A stretch of 64,000 nucleotides of DNA from Phaeotremella fagi (Eukaryota; Basidiomycota; Tremellomycetes; Tremellales; Phaeotremellaceae), in assembly GCA_001599715.1 (NCBI GenBank), contig BCHU01000007.1:1369586-1433585 (forward strand), in the 5' to 3' direction. Numbering within the stretch: position 1 is the first letter of the stretch; each line of letters opens with the position of its first letter. The position numbers and the translations under genes are program-made. Below are positions 41,206-50,965 of the stretch, piece after piece. The notes under the pieces are model-generated. The model was not told the origin of the DNA, searched no databases, and saw nothing but the letters and a program-made list of their open reading frames with translations.

Positions 41206-41559
41206 ATGTCACAATCTTCTTCAACCGATCACGACGCTACCATCAAAGATTACATCTTCAAATCTCTCTCCACGGCTCCTATTTCAACATTCACCGGCGA
41301 CAAAAAAACAGCTCTTGAATCAGCGACAAAAACAATCTTCGATGAACTTCACAACCCGTCTCTCTACAATCCACAAAAATGGTCCGCTTTGAGCGAAGAC
41401 GCCACTGCTCCCAAACCCAAATGGCAAATCTCCGTCAGCTACAACGACGATAACAGCAAGGTTACCGCCAACATGGAGAACTGCTACGTCAAAGCCGTCG
41501 ACATCACAAAATCACTCTATGGTCCTTTTTCGGTCTCCAATGATGTCTCTCACCTTTAG
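41206..41559 (+). CDS. Family B protein, single module, shortened C-terminus
   Basis: Single exon, 117 aa, starting MSQSSSTDHDATIKDYIFKS. Module: TKTIFDELHNPSLYNPQKWS, KPKWQISVSYNDDNSKVTAN, MENCYVKAVDITKSLYG. It is nearly identical to the next gene over the module, but the end differs (FSVSNDVSHL, stop at 41557-41559). Downstream of the stop, codons for GFKEADAVEEGL stay open in frame, so this copy may have been cut short by a recent stop. SNDVSxI also occurs in the 39295 protein. Confidence 0.7.
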   Translation: MSQSSSTDHDATIKDYIFKSLSTAPISTFTGDKKTALESATKTIFDELHNPSLYNPQKWSALSEDATAPKPKWQISVSYNDDNSKVTANMENCYVKAVDITKSLYGPFSVSNDVSHL

Positions 41560-41835
41560 GGTTTCAAAGAGGCTGATGCCGTTGAAGAAGGTTTAACTGG
41601 GGATCCGGGGGGTAAAAAGTGAATGGGATGACAGAGAGGAGGGAGTAGTCCTTACGAGTGTGGGGTTATGTTTTGATTGTACAGTTCTGTAGTTTTGTTG
41701 AATGAATACCATATGAGGAGGATGACATGCTCTGGGTACCGTATAGTATGCTGACAATACGTCTACATTCACGTTCCATGCCCCGCCGTCTTCGCTTCGG
41801 AAGGAACCACCATTTCCTAACATGTAAGATCCAAA

Positions 41836-42021
41836 CCACCTTTCATGGTCTCACTACAACATCATCTGACATTAAATAAATGAAAAAGATACAAATATGC
41901 GTTCTTTCCATTTGTCCCTCTTCAATTATGGGGTTTTGTGTGCAATGACATAGTGTGATTTCCTTTGTTACCTTTTCCTTTTTTCTCGGTCTTCCAAACA
42001 AAAGAGTTTGACATATTTATA
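41836..42021 (+). promoter_or_regulatory. Promoter of the 42.1 kb family B gene
   Basis: CCACCTTTCATGG at 41836-41848, GGTCTTCCAAACAAAAGAG at 41988-42006 and ATATTTATA at 42013-42021, in the same order as before the 43.2 kb gene (CCACCTTTCATAG at 42918, GGTCTTCCAAACAAA at 43062). Confidence 0.5.
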
Positions 42022-42130
42022 CCCTCAGTTTTTAACTCTATCCCTCTTTCTTCATTCCACCTTTTCCACCAACTCATACCCAATATCAACTCCAACCTCA
42101 CGAATTCATTCAATTTCCAAATACAATACC

Positions 42131-42556
42131 ATGTCACCACCCCCTTCAACCGATCACAACGCTTCAACCGAGCACGACGCTGTCATCAAAGATTACATCT
42201 TAAAATCTCTCTCTACGGCCGAAATTTCGGGATTCGATAAAAAAACAGCTATCAAATCAGCTACCGAAACCATCTTTGATGAACTTCACAACTCATCTCT
42301 TTACGATCCACAAAAATGGTCTGCTTTGTTTGAAGATGCCACTGCTCCCAAACCAAAGTGGCAAATCTCCGTCAGCTACAACGACGATTGCAGCAAGGTC
42401 ACCGCCAACATGGAGAACTGCTACGTCAAAACCGTCGACATCACAAACTCTATTTATCGTGGTTGGTTGTTCACCACTGATTCAGCCAAGGTTTGGGAGC
42501 TAGCAAAGATTGGTGATAAAGAGAGTATAAGTGGTGTTCAGGCAAGCGATAAGTGA
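42131..42556 (+). CDS. Family B protein, single module
   Basis: Single exon, 141 aa, starting MSPPPSTDHNASTEHDAVIK. Module: TETIFDELHNSSLYDPQKWS, KPKWQISVSYNDDCSKVTAN, MENCYVKTVDITNSIYRGW. It is the tandem duplicate of the 41.2 kb gene, with a five-residue insertion (repeat of TEHDA) near the start and a longer tail (ELAKIGDKESISGVQASDK). The high identity of coding, leader and promoter sequence marks a recent event. Confidence 0.7.
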   Translation: MSPPPSTDHNASTEHDAVIKDYILKSLSTAEISGFDKKTAIKSATETIFDELHNSSLYDPQKWSALFEDATAPKPKWQISVSYNDDCSKVTANMENCYVKTVDITNSIYRGWLFTTDSAKVWELAKIGDKESISGVQASDK

Positions 42557-42878
42557 ATGCAAGAAGGAGGGAGTAGTTTTTGGGATTTCTTTTTGATTGT
42601 ACAGTTCTGTAGCTTGATTGAATGAATGATATATGAGGAGGATAATACGAGGATCACCTAATGGCTTCAGTGCATTGTGAATTGTGCAGTGCGCTGACAG
42701 TACATCTACATTCAAGTTATGTTAGACCACTGGCGATGCTGGCCTTGTTAACGCACATCAAATGGACACGAATTCAATTTTCTCTTTCTTTAGACTCGAG
42801 TCTCTCCGTTTCTATCTTCAGTATATTTCAATCCTTTCTGCTTCTTTCATTTTTGAAGGTCTTCGAAACAAATTGTCA

Positions 42879-43079
42879 GTGGCTCCACAGTTTACTCTGA
42901 CATGTAAGACGCAAATGCCACCTTTCATAGTTGCTCCACAATATCAACTGACAATAAATGAAAACATGAACAAGCCTTCTTTTCATTCATTCATCCCTCC
43001 TCATTTATCGCTCTTTGTTTCCGAGTGGGATTTCCCTTATTGTGTCTTTTCTTTTTTCTTTGGTCTTCCAAACAAAAAG
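42879..43079 (+). promoter_or_regulatory. Promoter of the 43.2 kb family B gene
   Basis: GTGGCTCCACAGTTTACTCT plus GACATG (42879-42904), GCCACCTTTCATAG and TTGCTCCACAAT (42917-42943), and GGTCTTCCAAACAAAAAG (43062-43079). The coding region downstream is far more diverged from its neighbours than this promoter, so the promoter similarity outlasts that of the proteins. Confidence 0.55.
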
Positions 43080-43220
43080 TCTGGCATATTTAGAGCCTCA
43101 CTTCTTGACGCTTTCCCTCTTTCCTTAATCCACTTTCGCCACCGACGGTTTCTAACATAAACTTCGAAAAGTTACGAGAGCCAACAACAAACATACGTAC
43201 TTTACGTACATCTGGTAACG

Positions 43221-43637
43221 ATGTCCGAATCCTACAGCGATCGCATGACTCCTTCTGAAAGACAGTCGCTCATAGAAACTCACGTTAGAAAAGCTATCAA
43301 GTCAAGCAACCTCATTCCCTTGGCCGATAACCTCGAATATGCTGTCTATAAAATCTGGAGAGTGATCTCCACACCTACTGATTTCTCACAAGAGAGATTA
43401 GACAACCTTGCATTCGATGCAAAAAGCGACAATCCTAAATGGGAGGTCACGGTAACCAAGGACGAGAATGCAGAAGAGGGTGAGGAAGGTAGTGTTGTGG
43501 TTCACATGACGAATTGTCATGTTCTCAAAGTAGACATCTCAGAGTGTGAAACCGACGATTATATCATGTGCAAGAATCTCTCAGAACTCTTCGATGTTGT
43601 CCAGCGGAACTCTGAGAACAATGGTGAATCCCAATGA
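43221..43637 (+). CDS. Family B protein, single module
   Basis: Single exon, 138 aa, starting MSESYSDRMTPSERQSLIET. Module: VYKIWRVISTPTDFSQERLD, NPKWEVTVTKDENAEEGEEG, VVHMTNCHVLKVDISECE. It is closest to the 39.3 kb gene over its whole length. The ending DVVQRNSENNGESQ is polar and probably disordered. Last gene of the plus-strand family B block; the next gene converges from the minus strand. Confidence 0.7.
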   Translation: MSESYSDRMTPSERQSLIETHVRKAIKSSNLIPLADNLEYAVYKIWRVISTPTDFSQERLDNLAFDAKSDNPKWEVTVTKDENAEEGEEGSVVVHMTNCHVLKVDISECETDDYIMCKNLSELFDVVQRNSENNGESQ

Positions 43638-43857
43638 TTGTTTAGGGCTCAACGGGCAGGCAGAAAAGCAAGTCAGGATAGGGGCAGTGAGCATGACAAC
43701 TGGGAGTGAAAGTATAGATAAGGAGGCAGTAACTGGTGGAGATGTATTTGTGAAATCGTAAAGTGTCTGTACTTCCGTTTATGTATGCCGTTGCCATCAC
43801 TTCATGTAAATTACAAAATGAATCTCAACAAAACGACACTACATCCAGTACAAACCA

Positions 43858-45014
43858 CTAATGACCGACCATCTTCATAGAATACTCGTTATATCTAGCT
43901 CCAACAGGTTTAGCCTCTTCAATCAACTCTCTCAACTCCTTCAATTCCTCGACATCAAGATCGACACTCCCAGCCCCGAAATTCTCAGTCAACCTTCCAC
44001 TAGTCTTCGTACCCGGAATAGGAATCGCTCCTTGGGCAATGACCCAGGCCAAAGCCAATTGACTTGATGTACATCCCTTCTTCGCAGCGAGTTTTTCAAA
44101 TTCGTGGACGATTTTAAGGTTTTTAGGCATGTTCTCAGCGTTGAATCGCGGGATCGTACGGCGTATATCTCCTTCTTCGAAATCTTCTTGTTTGGTGTAT
44201 CTGAAGTTAGATGGGTTACTTGGGTTTGGACTCACTTTCCAGAGAGAATCCCCTTGCCTAATGGGGAGTAGGCGATAATTTGGACACCCAATTCTTTGGC
44301 GGTGGCAATCAACCCGTTCTCTTCGTGATCGGTGAACCATGGGGAGTATTCAATTTGAAGGGCGTCGATTTTAGCAACTGGTTGGTTAGAATGTTGTGAT
44401 ACCGGGTACACTCACTTGAACAAGCTTTACGTAAAGTAGCAACTCCACATTCACTCAATCCAATGTATTTACATTTCCCAGCTTTTCTGATACCGTCCAA
44501 AGCGGTTATTGACTCTTCTAGTGGGGTGGTTGGATCGATACGATGGATATAGTAGAGATCGGGGTATGAACCTAGACGTTCTTTACTGCCTTTAATGTAT
44601 TGTTGGATGTGACTAGCTTTGTTGGTGATTACACCTAAATTAGCTTCGCCGTTGAGACACTGGTTGTGTTAATATATACCTGTCGTTAGAATAGAATGAC
44701 CTACGGCAAAACCACATTTGGACGCCAGAAAGACTTTATCACGACTACCGGTTTGTCTGAAGAAATCACCGATGAGCTTTTCGTTGTGACCTTTACCGTA
44801 GACTACGGCTGTATCCCAGAAGGTACAACCTAGTTCTAAAGCTTTTTGAAGTGTTTGATGAGAGACTTCGTCATCAGCTGGACCATAACTTTGAGAGAAA
44901 CCCATACATCTGAGTTGTTTAATTAGTATTGTTGCGGATTGCTTAAACGAAGGGGACCTACCCAAAACCTGGAACTGGAACTTTTATATCTTGGAAGGGA
45001 AGTGAAGCGACCAT
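43858..45014 (-). CDS. Aldo/keto reductase (AKR13-type)
   Basis: NADPH-dependent oxidoreductase of the yeast YakC/plant-pyridoxal reductase-like class, about five exons. Features are [20 protein letters not shown], the tetrad Asp/Tyr in [18 protein letters not shown], Lys in FLASKCGF and His in LYYIHRID. [18 protein letters not shown] is the barrel strand, [11 protein letters not shown] the substrate loop, [15 protein letters not shown] the phosphate region and [20 protein letters not shown] the cofactor motif. The start at 45014 ([18 protein letters not shown]) is followed by the first intron. CTCCACCAAA elements lie 100-150 bp upstream. Confidence 0.9.
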
Positions 45015-45116
45015 TGTGTTTGCGAACTAGTGTTGATAGGAGATTGTTTGTAGTAAGAAACCAAGAAGAAAGTCTCCCGCTGCTGAAGTATTTATATGTA
45101 TCTTTGCGGAACCACC

Positions 45117-45168
45117 CTCCACCAAAATACTCTGTCGTCAGAAGTATCCTCCACCAAACTCCACCAAA
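45117..45168 (-). promoter_or_regulatory. Three CTCCACCAAA elements before the AKR gene
   Basis: CTCCACCAAA starts at 45117, 45149 and 45159, about 100-155 bp upstream of the minus-strand start. A fourth exact copy is at 50255-50264 before another minus-strand gene. A given 10-mer is expected about 0.1 times in this window on both strands, so four copies, all near 5' ends, suggest a regulator site. Confidence 0.45.
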
Positions 45169-45518
45169 TGAGATCAACAAAGTGGAGGTCAGCAGGCCAA
45201 ATCGGTTGATCTTCGGGTAAATGGGGATACTCTGGAATTCGAGTTTGATGCATGGGTGTGGAGTCTATCTGGACTGGATGTTGACAGGTAGAGGTGGAGA
45301 AGGAGTAAGAGTCGAGTTGATGTTGATATTGAGGTGAATGTACGAGGACAAATGGAATATTGAGCCAGTATGTCTCCCAGTGATGACGGGAAGATGCCAC
45401 GCCACGCCACTGTTCTCCTGCACTGATACAGACTGAGAACACGCCTGCACCATCACTTGAATTACACCCATTTCACATCACTTTTATTCAATCCATGTCA
45501 TGAATCAACCCCCAAACA

Positions 45519-48500
45519 ATGCCAACAAATCGTAAGAATTCAGTCTCATCAATCTCTTCCTCAAGAAGTCGTCAACCCCAACCTCGTTCTCTACGTGTTC
45601 CATCCAATCTATCAAGAGTTTCAGTTCCATCCCTTTCATTAGTCTTTGCGCAAGGTGATTCATCACTGCCGACTCAATCTTCCAATGTCAACAATCAGCC
45701 ATCTCTTCGACGACAGGGTGCTACCTCTTCTCCCTCTGAGGAAGCTTTGACTCGTCAATTAGATAGAGATACTGGTGGCGAAAAGATGGGGATGCGTAGC
45801 AGGAGAAGTAGTTCGGCTACTGTTAATTTATCTGGTAGAGTTCCAGGGAGTCCAAGTCCCAGTGTCACACCTGATGTTCAAGAGGAGGATGAGGATGGGG
45901 ATGGCATGGAGTCTTTGCCTGTAGCTGGACCTTCGACTTTGGCACCACAAGGTTATGATGTGGATCAAGTCCAAGCGGTGTCAAGGCTTAATCCCAAGAA
46001 ATCTTCTTCCTGGTTAAGATGGTCTTCACCTACACCTTCATTTCCAAAAGCTCCATCAGTCAAGGGTAAAGAGAAGGATATGGGTGATGGTGTGGATACT
46101 TCTAAGGTTAATCCGATAGAATCGACATCGACACACATAACGTCATTAAATCCCACGGAGCCAATCATCACATCGACACAACCGTCGTCCCATCGTACTC
46201 CAATAGAGCAAGAGTTATCATCAACGAATCCAATGCCACCCAACCCACAAACCACGTCTAGAGGATGGTGGGGTCGAAATACTCTGGAAACAAAGGAGAA
46301 GCACAAGGAAATTGTCAAAGATTCGACCCCAGTACCGGAACTTCCTGTGCAACCATCACCTGTAACGTTTACAGCACCGATCGAGACGACTGCGGAACAA
46401 TCTCTCACTCCATCTGAAAGTCCAGTAATTGAACCAGTTGTTCCTGTCAGAAGCTCTGGGGAAACCACTCGACCTTCGAAAGGATGGAGGGGGTATATTT
46501 GGGGTACAGCGGAGGCTGCTGTTGAGAATGGTCATGTTGCACCACAGAGTGAGACTCCTCCAATGGCACAGGAAGAAGTCGTGTCAAATCCTCCAGTACC
46601 AGAGGTTACAGCTCCAACCCCAGCTCCGGTGGACCCTGCAGTCCAACAATCCACCGACGCGATCGTGCCAACGAATCAATCCAATTGGTCTTCATATCTC
46701 TACAGCATCGTTATACCCCAGGTTAACCCACCTCAACCTAAGACTCCTCCCAACTCCAACCTTGTCCTCCCCACCTCACCAACAACAGACCAAAAACCAA
46801 TAACCTCTACACCTCCACAAGCACCACCCACCATACCGCCTGCACCAGATTTGTTGGTCGAGACTGCAACACCGAAAGGGGGAGTAGTCGACACAGCAGC
46901 GTCCTCACGTACAGCCTCTCCAAGTCGGAAACTATCAACAACCCCTTCTTCAACTGGATGGCTCAACTACCTAGCTCTCCGCGCTGGTCAAAAGAAGATC
47001 ACAGCATCAACGAAAACTGGCGGATCTGGTGGTGAACCCAGAAAGAGTATAGAGGAGGAAGTCATGGATTTAGAAGGAGATCCAGATTTCCCTGCTGCTG
47101 ATGGTGCCAAACCGATTGAGAAAAAGACAGACGATAAAGGGAAAGTCTCGATTGTCGCTAAAGATCCCAAGGGGAGTTTATCGATACGCAAGAAACGTCT
47201 ATCCAACGGGTCACTGGCGTCTAATGGGACACCCGTACCACTTTCGTCATCACCTAAACCAAGATCTTCTCTCGAAGTCCCAATTTCCAACAGCTTAGGT
47301 ACCACCTCAGCCCTGCCACCACCACCACTCCAACCCTCCCATCAACCTAATCTAGTGATCCCATCTTTCTCAACCACGTTCGATCGACCACCAAGGTCAC
47401 TCCCACCCCTTCCTCCAGTCCAGGAAAGTGGGAAAGGTATCACGGCGACGACGACTGGACTGGCATGGAAGGCAATTGGGGCGGTTGGGAGTTATGTTTA
47501 TAAATCCGAGGATGGGGATTTGGGGGAGAGTAGGGGAAGGAAGGAAGGGAGGAGGGTTGGGAGTGATTTACCTAGGAAGATTGGGTTGGGAGGTGGGAAT
47601 CCGGATGATGGGTGGAGAGACGTCAAGAGGGTAGTGGTTGTTGGTGTTCATGGATGGTAGGTTGATTATGATTCGTTTGTCCGTGCTAATGACTATAGGT
47701 TTCCTGCTAAAATGCTCAACTCGTAAGTGGATTATTGCGATACCTCTCACCTTTAGTGTCATTGGCGAACCCACCGGTACTTCGACAAAATTCGCCAACA
47801 TGATGGGTCAAGCTGTTAAGCAGTTCTTTGACGAAAAGGGTGTTTCAGATATTCGATTGACATTAATACCTTTAGAAGGGGAGGGAACGATCGATCACAG
47901 AGTTGACAAGTGGGTTATCACCAAGACTAATACTGACAATTGGCAGACTGTTCAAGGCCTACCTCTCAAACCCAGCATGGATCAACGATCTACGTCGAGC
48001 CGACGCCATCTTCTTCGCTGCCCACTCTCAAGGCTGTATCGTCACCACACATCTTGTTTCACGCCTCATCGCTCAAGGTCATATAAGGACCGCGTTGAAC
48101 GGAGAAGCGGTAGTCAGATGTGAATGGGCTTTTGGACCTGTTGGGGTCATCCCTTCAGGTGGACGGAAGGGACGATTGGGTGACGTAGGGGAGACTAAAG
48201 GTGGGAGACAGAAGGTTGCCATGTTGGCCATGTGCGGGGTACATCTTGGACCACTTTATTCGATCTCGACTTCTACCGTGATTCAACCTTACTTGCAATG
48301 GTTTGAGAACGCCGCTGCGAGGGAGTTGTTTGAGTTTCAAGATACCTCTTCGGCCGTTTCGCAGGCCTATCAAAAGGCTTTATCGATGATTCTGGAGAAC
48401 GACGTGAGGATTGTACTGCTGGCTTCGTTGAACGATCAAGTGGTGAGTGAGACCTGAAACGCTGTTACTCACACTTAGGTGCCTATATACGGAGCGTCTT

Positions 48501-49237
48501 TCTCATCTGCGAATCACCCTTTACTGCTTCGAGCACTTTTTGTGGATGGAGCCAGTTATGCGGCTTCTGATTTTATGACGAATCTGTTGTGTTTCGCTTT
48601 CATGTTGCGAAACGCTGGAATCGATGATCAAGGTTTGGTTGAGCATCTGTCAGAAGCTACAGCGGGAAGTTTGACCGGTACGTCGGGTCGTTCACGAACT
48701 GGTACTGACTGTATTAGGAGTTGGTCATTCTTCACCCTACGAAGATCCAGGTTGTTACAACCTAGCCGTGAAATATCTTTTCCATGCGGCCCCGACTCAT
48801 CAACCTTCACCGCCGCTATCGATCGAACCTTTCTCAGCTAGAGACGCGAGAAACGATTTCGAACTGCCTTGGATCATGAGAGCTCTCGTTGATTCCTTGG
48901 AGGTTAAGGATTTGTTCCCCGGGGAGCTGAGGGATTTGAAAGAGGGAGTGGTGGGTTGGAAACCTGTCACCAAGGCTTTAAAGGAGATAAAACGGAGAGT
49001 AAGTTGTTTCTGCGTTTAATTGGATTCTACTGATCGCCACTAGCTCGAACCTATGGCTGGACGCCCTTCGAAACTGAAATCTTCACTTCAACCATCGCCT
49101 TCATCGACTTCGTTGAACTCGCAGAAAGAAGCGGCGCAAGGAAAAAGTTTAGGTAAGAGTCGTTTATAGGTGGGATGGGATTTTGGGTCTTGTTTGTATA
49201 CTAACCACCGGGTTCAGGGTTGAGAAAGGATTGGTAG
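45519..49237 (+). CDS. YMC020W-like alpha/beta hydrolase with long disordered N-terminus
   Basis: About eight exons. Exon 1 alone encodes 713 residues of serine/proline-rich, low-complexity sequence with several SNGWLNYL/SSWLRW/RGWRGYIWG-type tryptophan motifs at intervals. The hydrolase domain follows: RVVVVGVHGWFPAKML, VIGEPTGTSTKFANMM, TLIPLEGEGTIDHRVDK, ADAIFFAAHSQGCIVTTHLV (nucleophile Ser in AHSQG), MLAMCGVHLGP, RIVLLASLNDQVVPIYGA. It ends SKLKSSLQPSPSS...KDW. This family is fungal, with uncharacterised activity. The last intron has a CTAAC branch site at 49200-49204. Stop at 49235-49237. Confidence 0.85.
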
Positions 49238-49528
49238 ATTTATTGTAGATCTTTGGATACCGCGCATTGGATTTGATACCCATTTTATTTGTAGAACATG
49301 ATGTTGTTGTCATTATGTATAGAGATCATATGCGTTCTGGTTCGTGCTGTAGTTTAACGGGTGTTACGGTGAAATACATACATGGGAGGCATCGCGTCTG
49401 CATCAAAACCAGGGCTGTAACAGCCCCTGCATGAATGATATGAGAGAGAACGTGGTTATATTGTAACACTGACATGTTATAGACTGTACGGAGACATACA
49501 CCCAACCACGTTATTGAATCTAGCTTGG
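49238..49528. other. Convergent intergenic region
   Basis: 291 bases between two convergent 3' ends. It holds an inverted repeat (GGGCTGT, AACAGCCC at about 49412-49426) that could fold into a short hairpin near transcript ends. Confidence 0.3.
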
Positions 49529-50188
49529 TTACTCGTCGTCCTCACGTAGCCTATAATCGTCCCATTCGACAAGACACTGAAGGTCTGTCCAGGTATCTAA
49601 TTCTTCATAGACCCCCTGAATACTTTTGAAACCGTCAAGCATGTCTAATTCTTCCTCGAACATCCCTTTTCCTTCGTCGCCAAGCTCTTCCATGATACTC
49701 TTGTCATGCAATATTTCTCTGTCTAGTTCTAAGAGGTTATTGTAATCACTAACTAGAGCGTTCGTAGCGTTTACCCACTTTTCACGTTGTTGTTCTTTGG
49801 ACACATGACTGTTTCTACATGCTGTGTTGGTCAAATCTCTCAGAATTCAATCGTGTGATAGAGTGTACTGGGATGCAAACCAGCAGTAGAATCGAAAGTG
49901 TGGTTGGTAGCTTCACGGTCTCTTCTGGTGAATGCGAAGATTACAGATTTCTAAGAACAATATGACAAGTTACTCTCCGAACAAAGACACATGTACTCTT
50001 GAACTCACCCAGTATTGTGTATTCCTCTTCTCCCGTTGATCATCAAATTGGCTGTGGCTAATTACAGAGTGAAACAGCGCAGCACCTCTAGTTGTAAAAG
50101 AATGATGATTGAAGGCTGGTGGATTGCTAAAGTAGTCTCTCCTGTGGTAGAGGATCGGGGCCCGGAAGGTACTTTCTAAGAAAGACAT
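49529..50188 (-). CDS. Unknown 184-aa acidic protein, three exons
   Basis: Exons 50188-50009, 49950-49869 and 49821-49529 join in frame to 184 aa. The last exon alone has no ATG, so it only makes sense when spliced. It starts MSFLESTFRAPILYHRRDYF, continues FTTRGAALFHSVISHSQFDD and KSVIFAFTRRDREATN, and ends with an acidic helical part (LLELDREILHDKSIMEELGD, FEEELDMLDGFKSI, VEWDDYRLREDDE). No family recognised. The donor of intron 2 is GTACAC, which is weak; an alternative donor (GTTTGC) also keeps the frame. CTCCACCAAA stands 67 bp upstream. Confidence 0.6.
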
Positions 50189-50254
50189 TGTTCGTATGAG
50201 GAAACAGATGGTGGCGAATAAGTCATTTATACACCAAGCTGGTCTTCTGTCCAG

Positions 50255-50264
50255 CTCCACCAAA
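50255..50264 (-). promoter_or_regulatory. CTCCACCAAA element
   Basis: Fourth exact copy of the decamer found before the aldo/keto reductase at 45.1 kb, here 67 bp before the start of the unknown gene at 50188. Confidence 0.35.
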
Positions 50265-50879
50265 TGCAAGGAAATGTCGTGACAGTGATTCTCAGAAGAC
50301 AAAGGAAAAGTCACTCTTCAAAAAACCTTTTCCCGAAGCCCAGAGCACTTTCTTACGTTGAAAGAAAGGAAATCGCCAGTGCCACCAAAGTTATTTTACC
50401 ATTTCGACTCAATTTACCGATACCAAGCGTTGTCTCCTTTTAATAGAGCTGTAGTGACTCTAGTTATCTTCCGATAGCTATGCAGTCATCAATTCTCCCA
50501 TCAAAGGACCCCCGTAGAAAAGTGGCAGGGTCCGTGCACAAACATTTCTGGGAGTTGTTCCAATTTCGTTTTGGGATCCAATTATCAAATTTCTTTTCCA
50601 TCCTATTCGCTTACCCTGAGCATAAATCTAGGCACTGCCTTATAAACCACGTGGCCGACGTCGATTATTGGCAAAGAACGAGTCCAAGATGTTGTTGTTG
50701 GCAACATCCATGAATTAATAAGGCAGAGTTAGATTTCTGACGAGATTGTCCTCCAGTCTGCCTAAATAATCATTGTCCCGTTGGAATATGAACAGAAGTA
50801 TGCCTTATTCTTGTTCTCCAGTTTGAAAAACGTTCAAACTGATACGAAATCTATTGGAAATCAAAAACCCCCTCTGACA

Positions 50880-50887
50880 TATATAAA
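50880..50887 (+). promoter_or_regulatory. TATA box of the dioxygenase/HD fusion gene
   Basis: TATATAAA, 79 bp before the ATG at 50966, in an otherwise TATA-poor region. The rest of 50189-50879 holds no supported gene. Confidence 0.45.
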
Positions 50888-50965
50888 CCGACTCCAAATC
50901 GACGCTGTTTCTTCAATTCTTCATTCTCTTTCCCACATCTACTCCCCAGCGACCATCTACACACC

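Noticed and set aside
49970..50314. Separate 114-aa gene on minus starting MTFPLSSENHCHD
   Set aside because: Its in-frame MSFLEST start at 50188 and a GTGAGT donor at 50008 join it to the exons at 49950 and 49821; the upstream part is leader.
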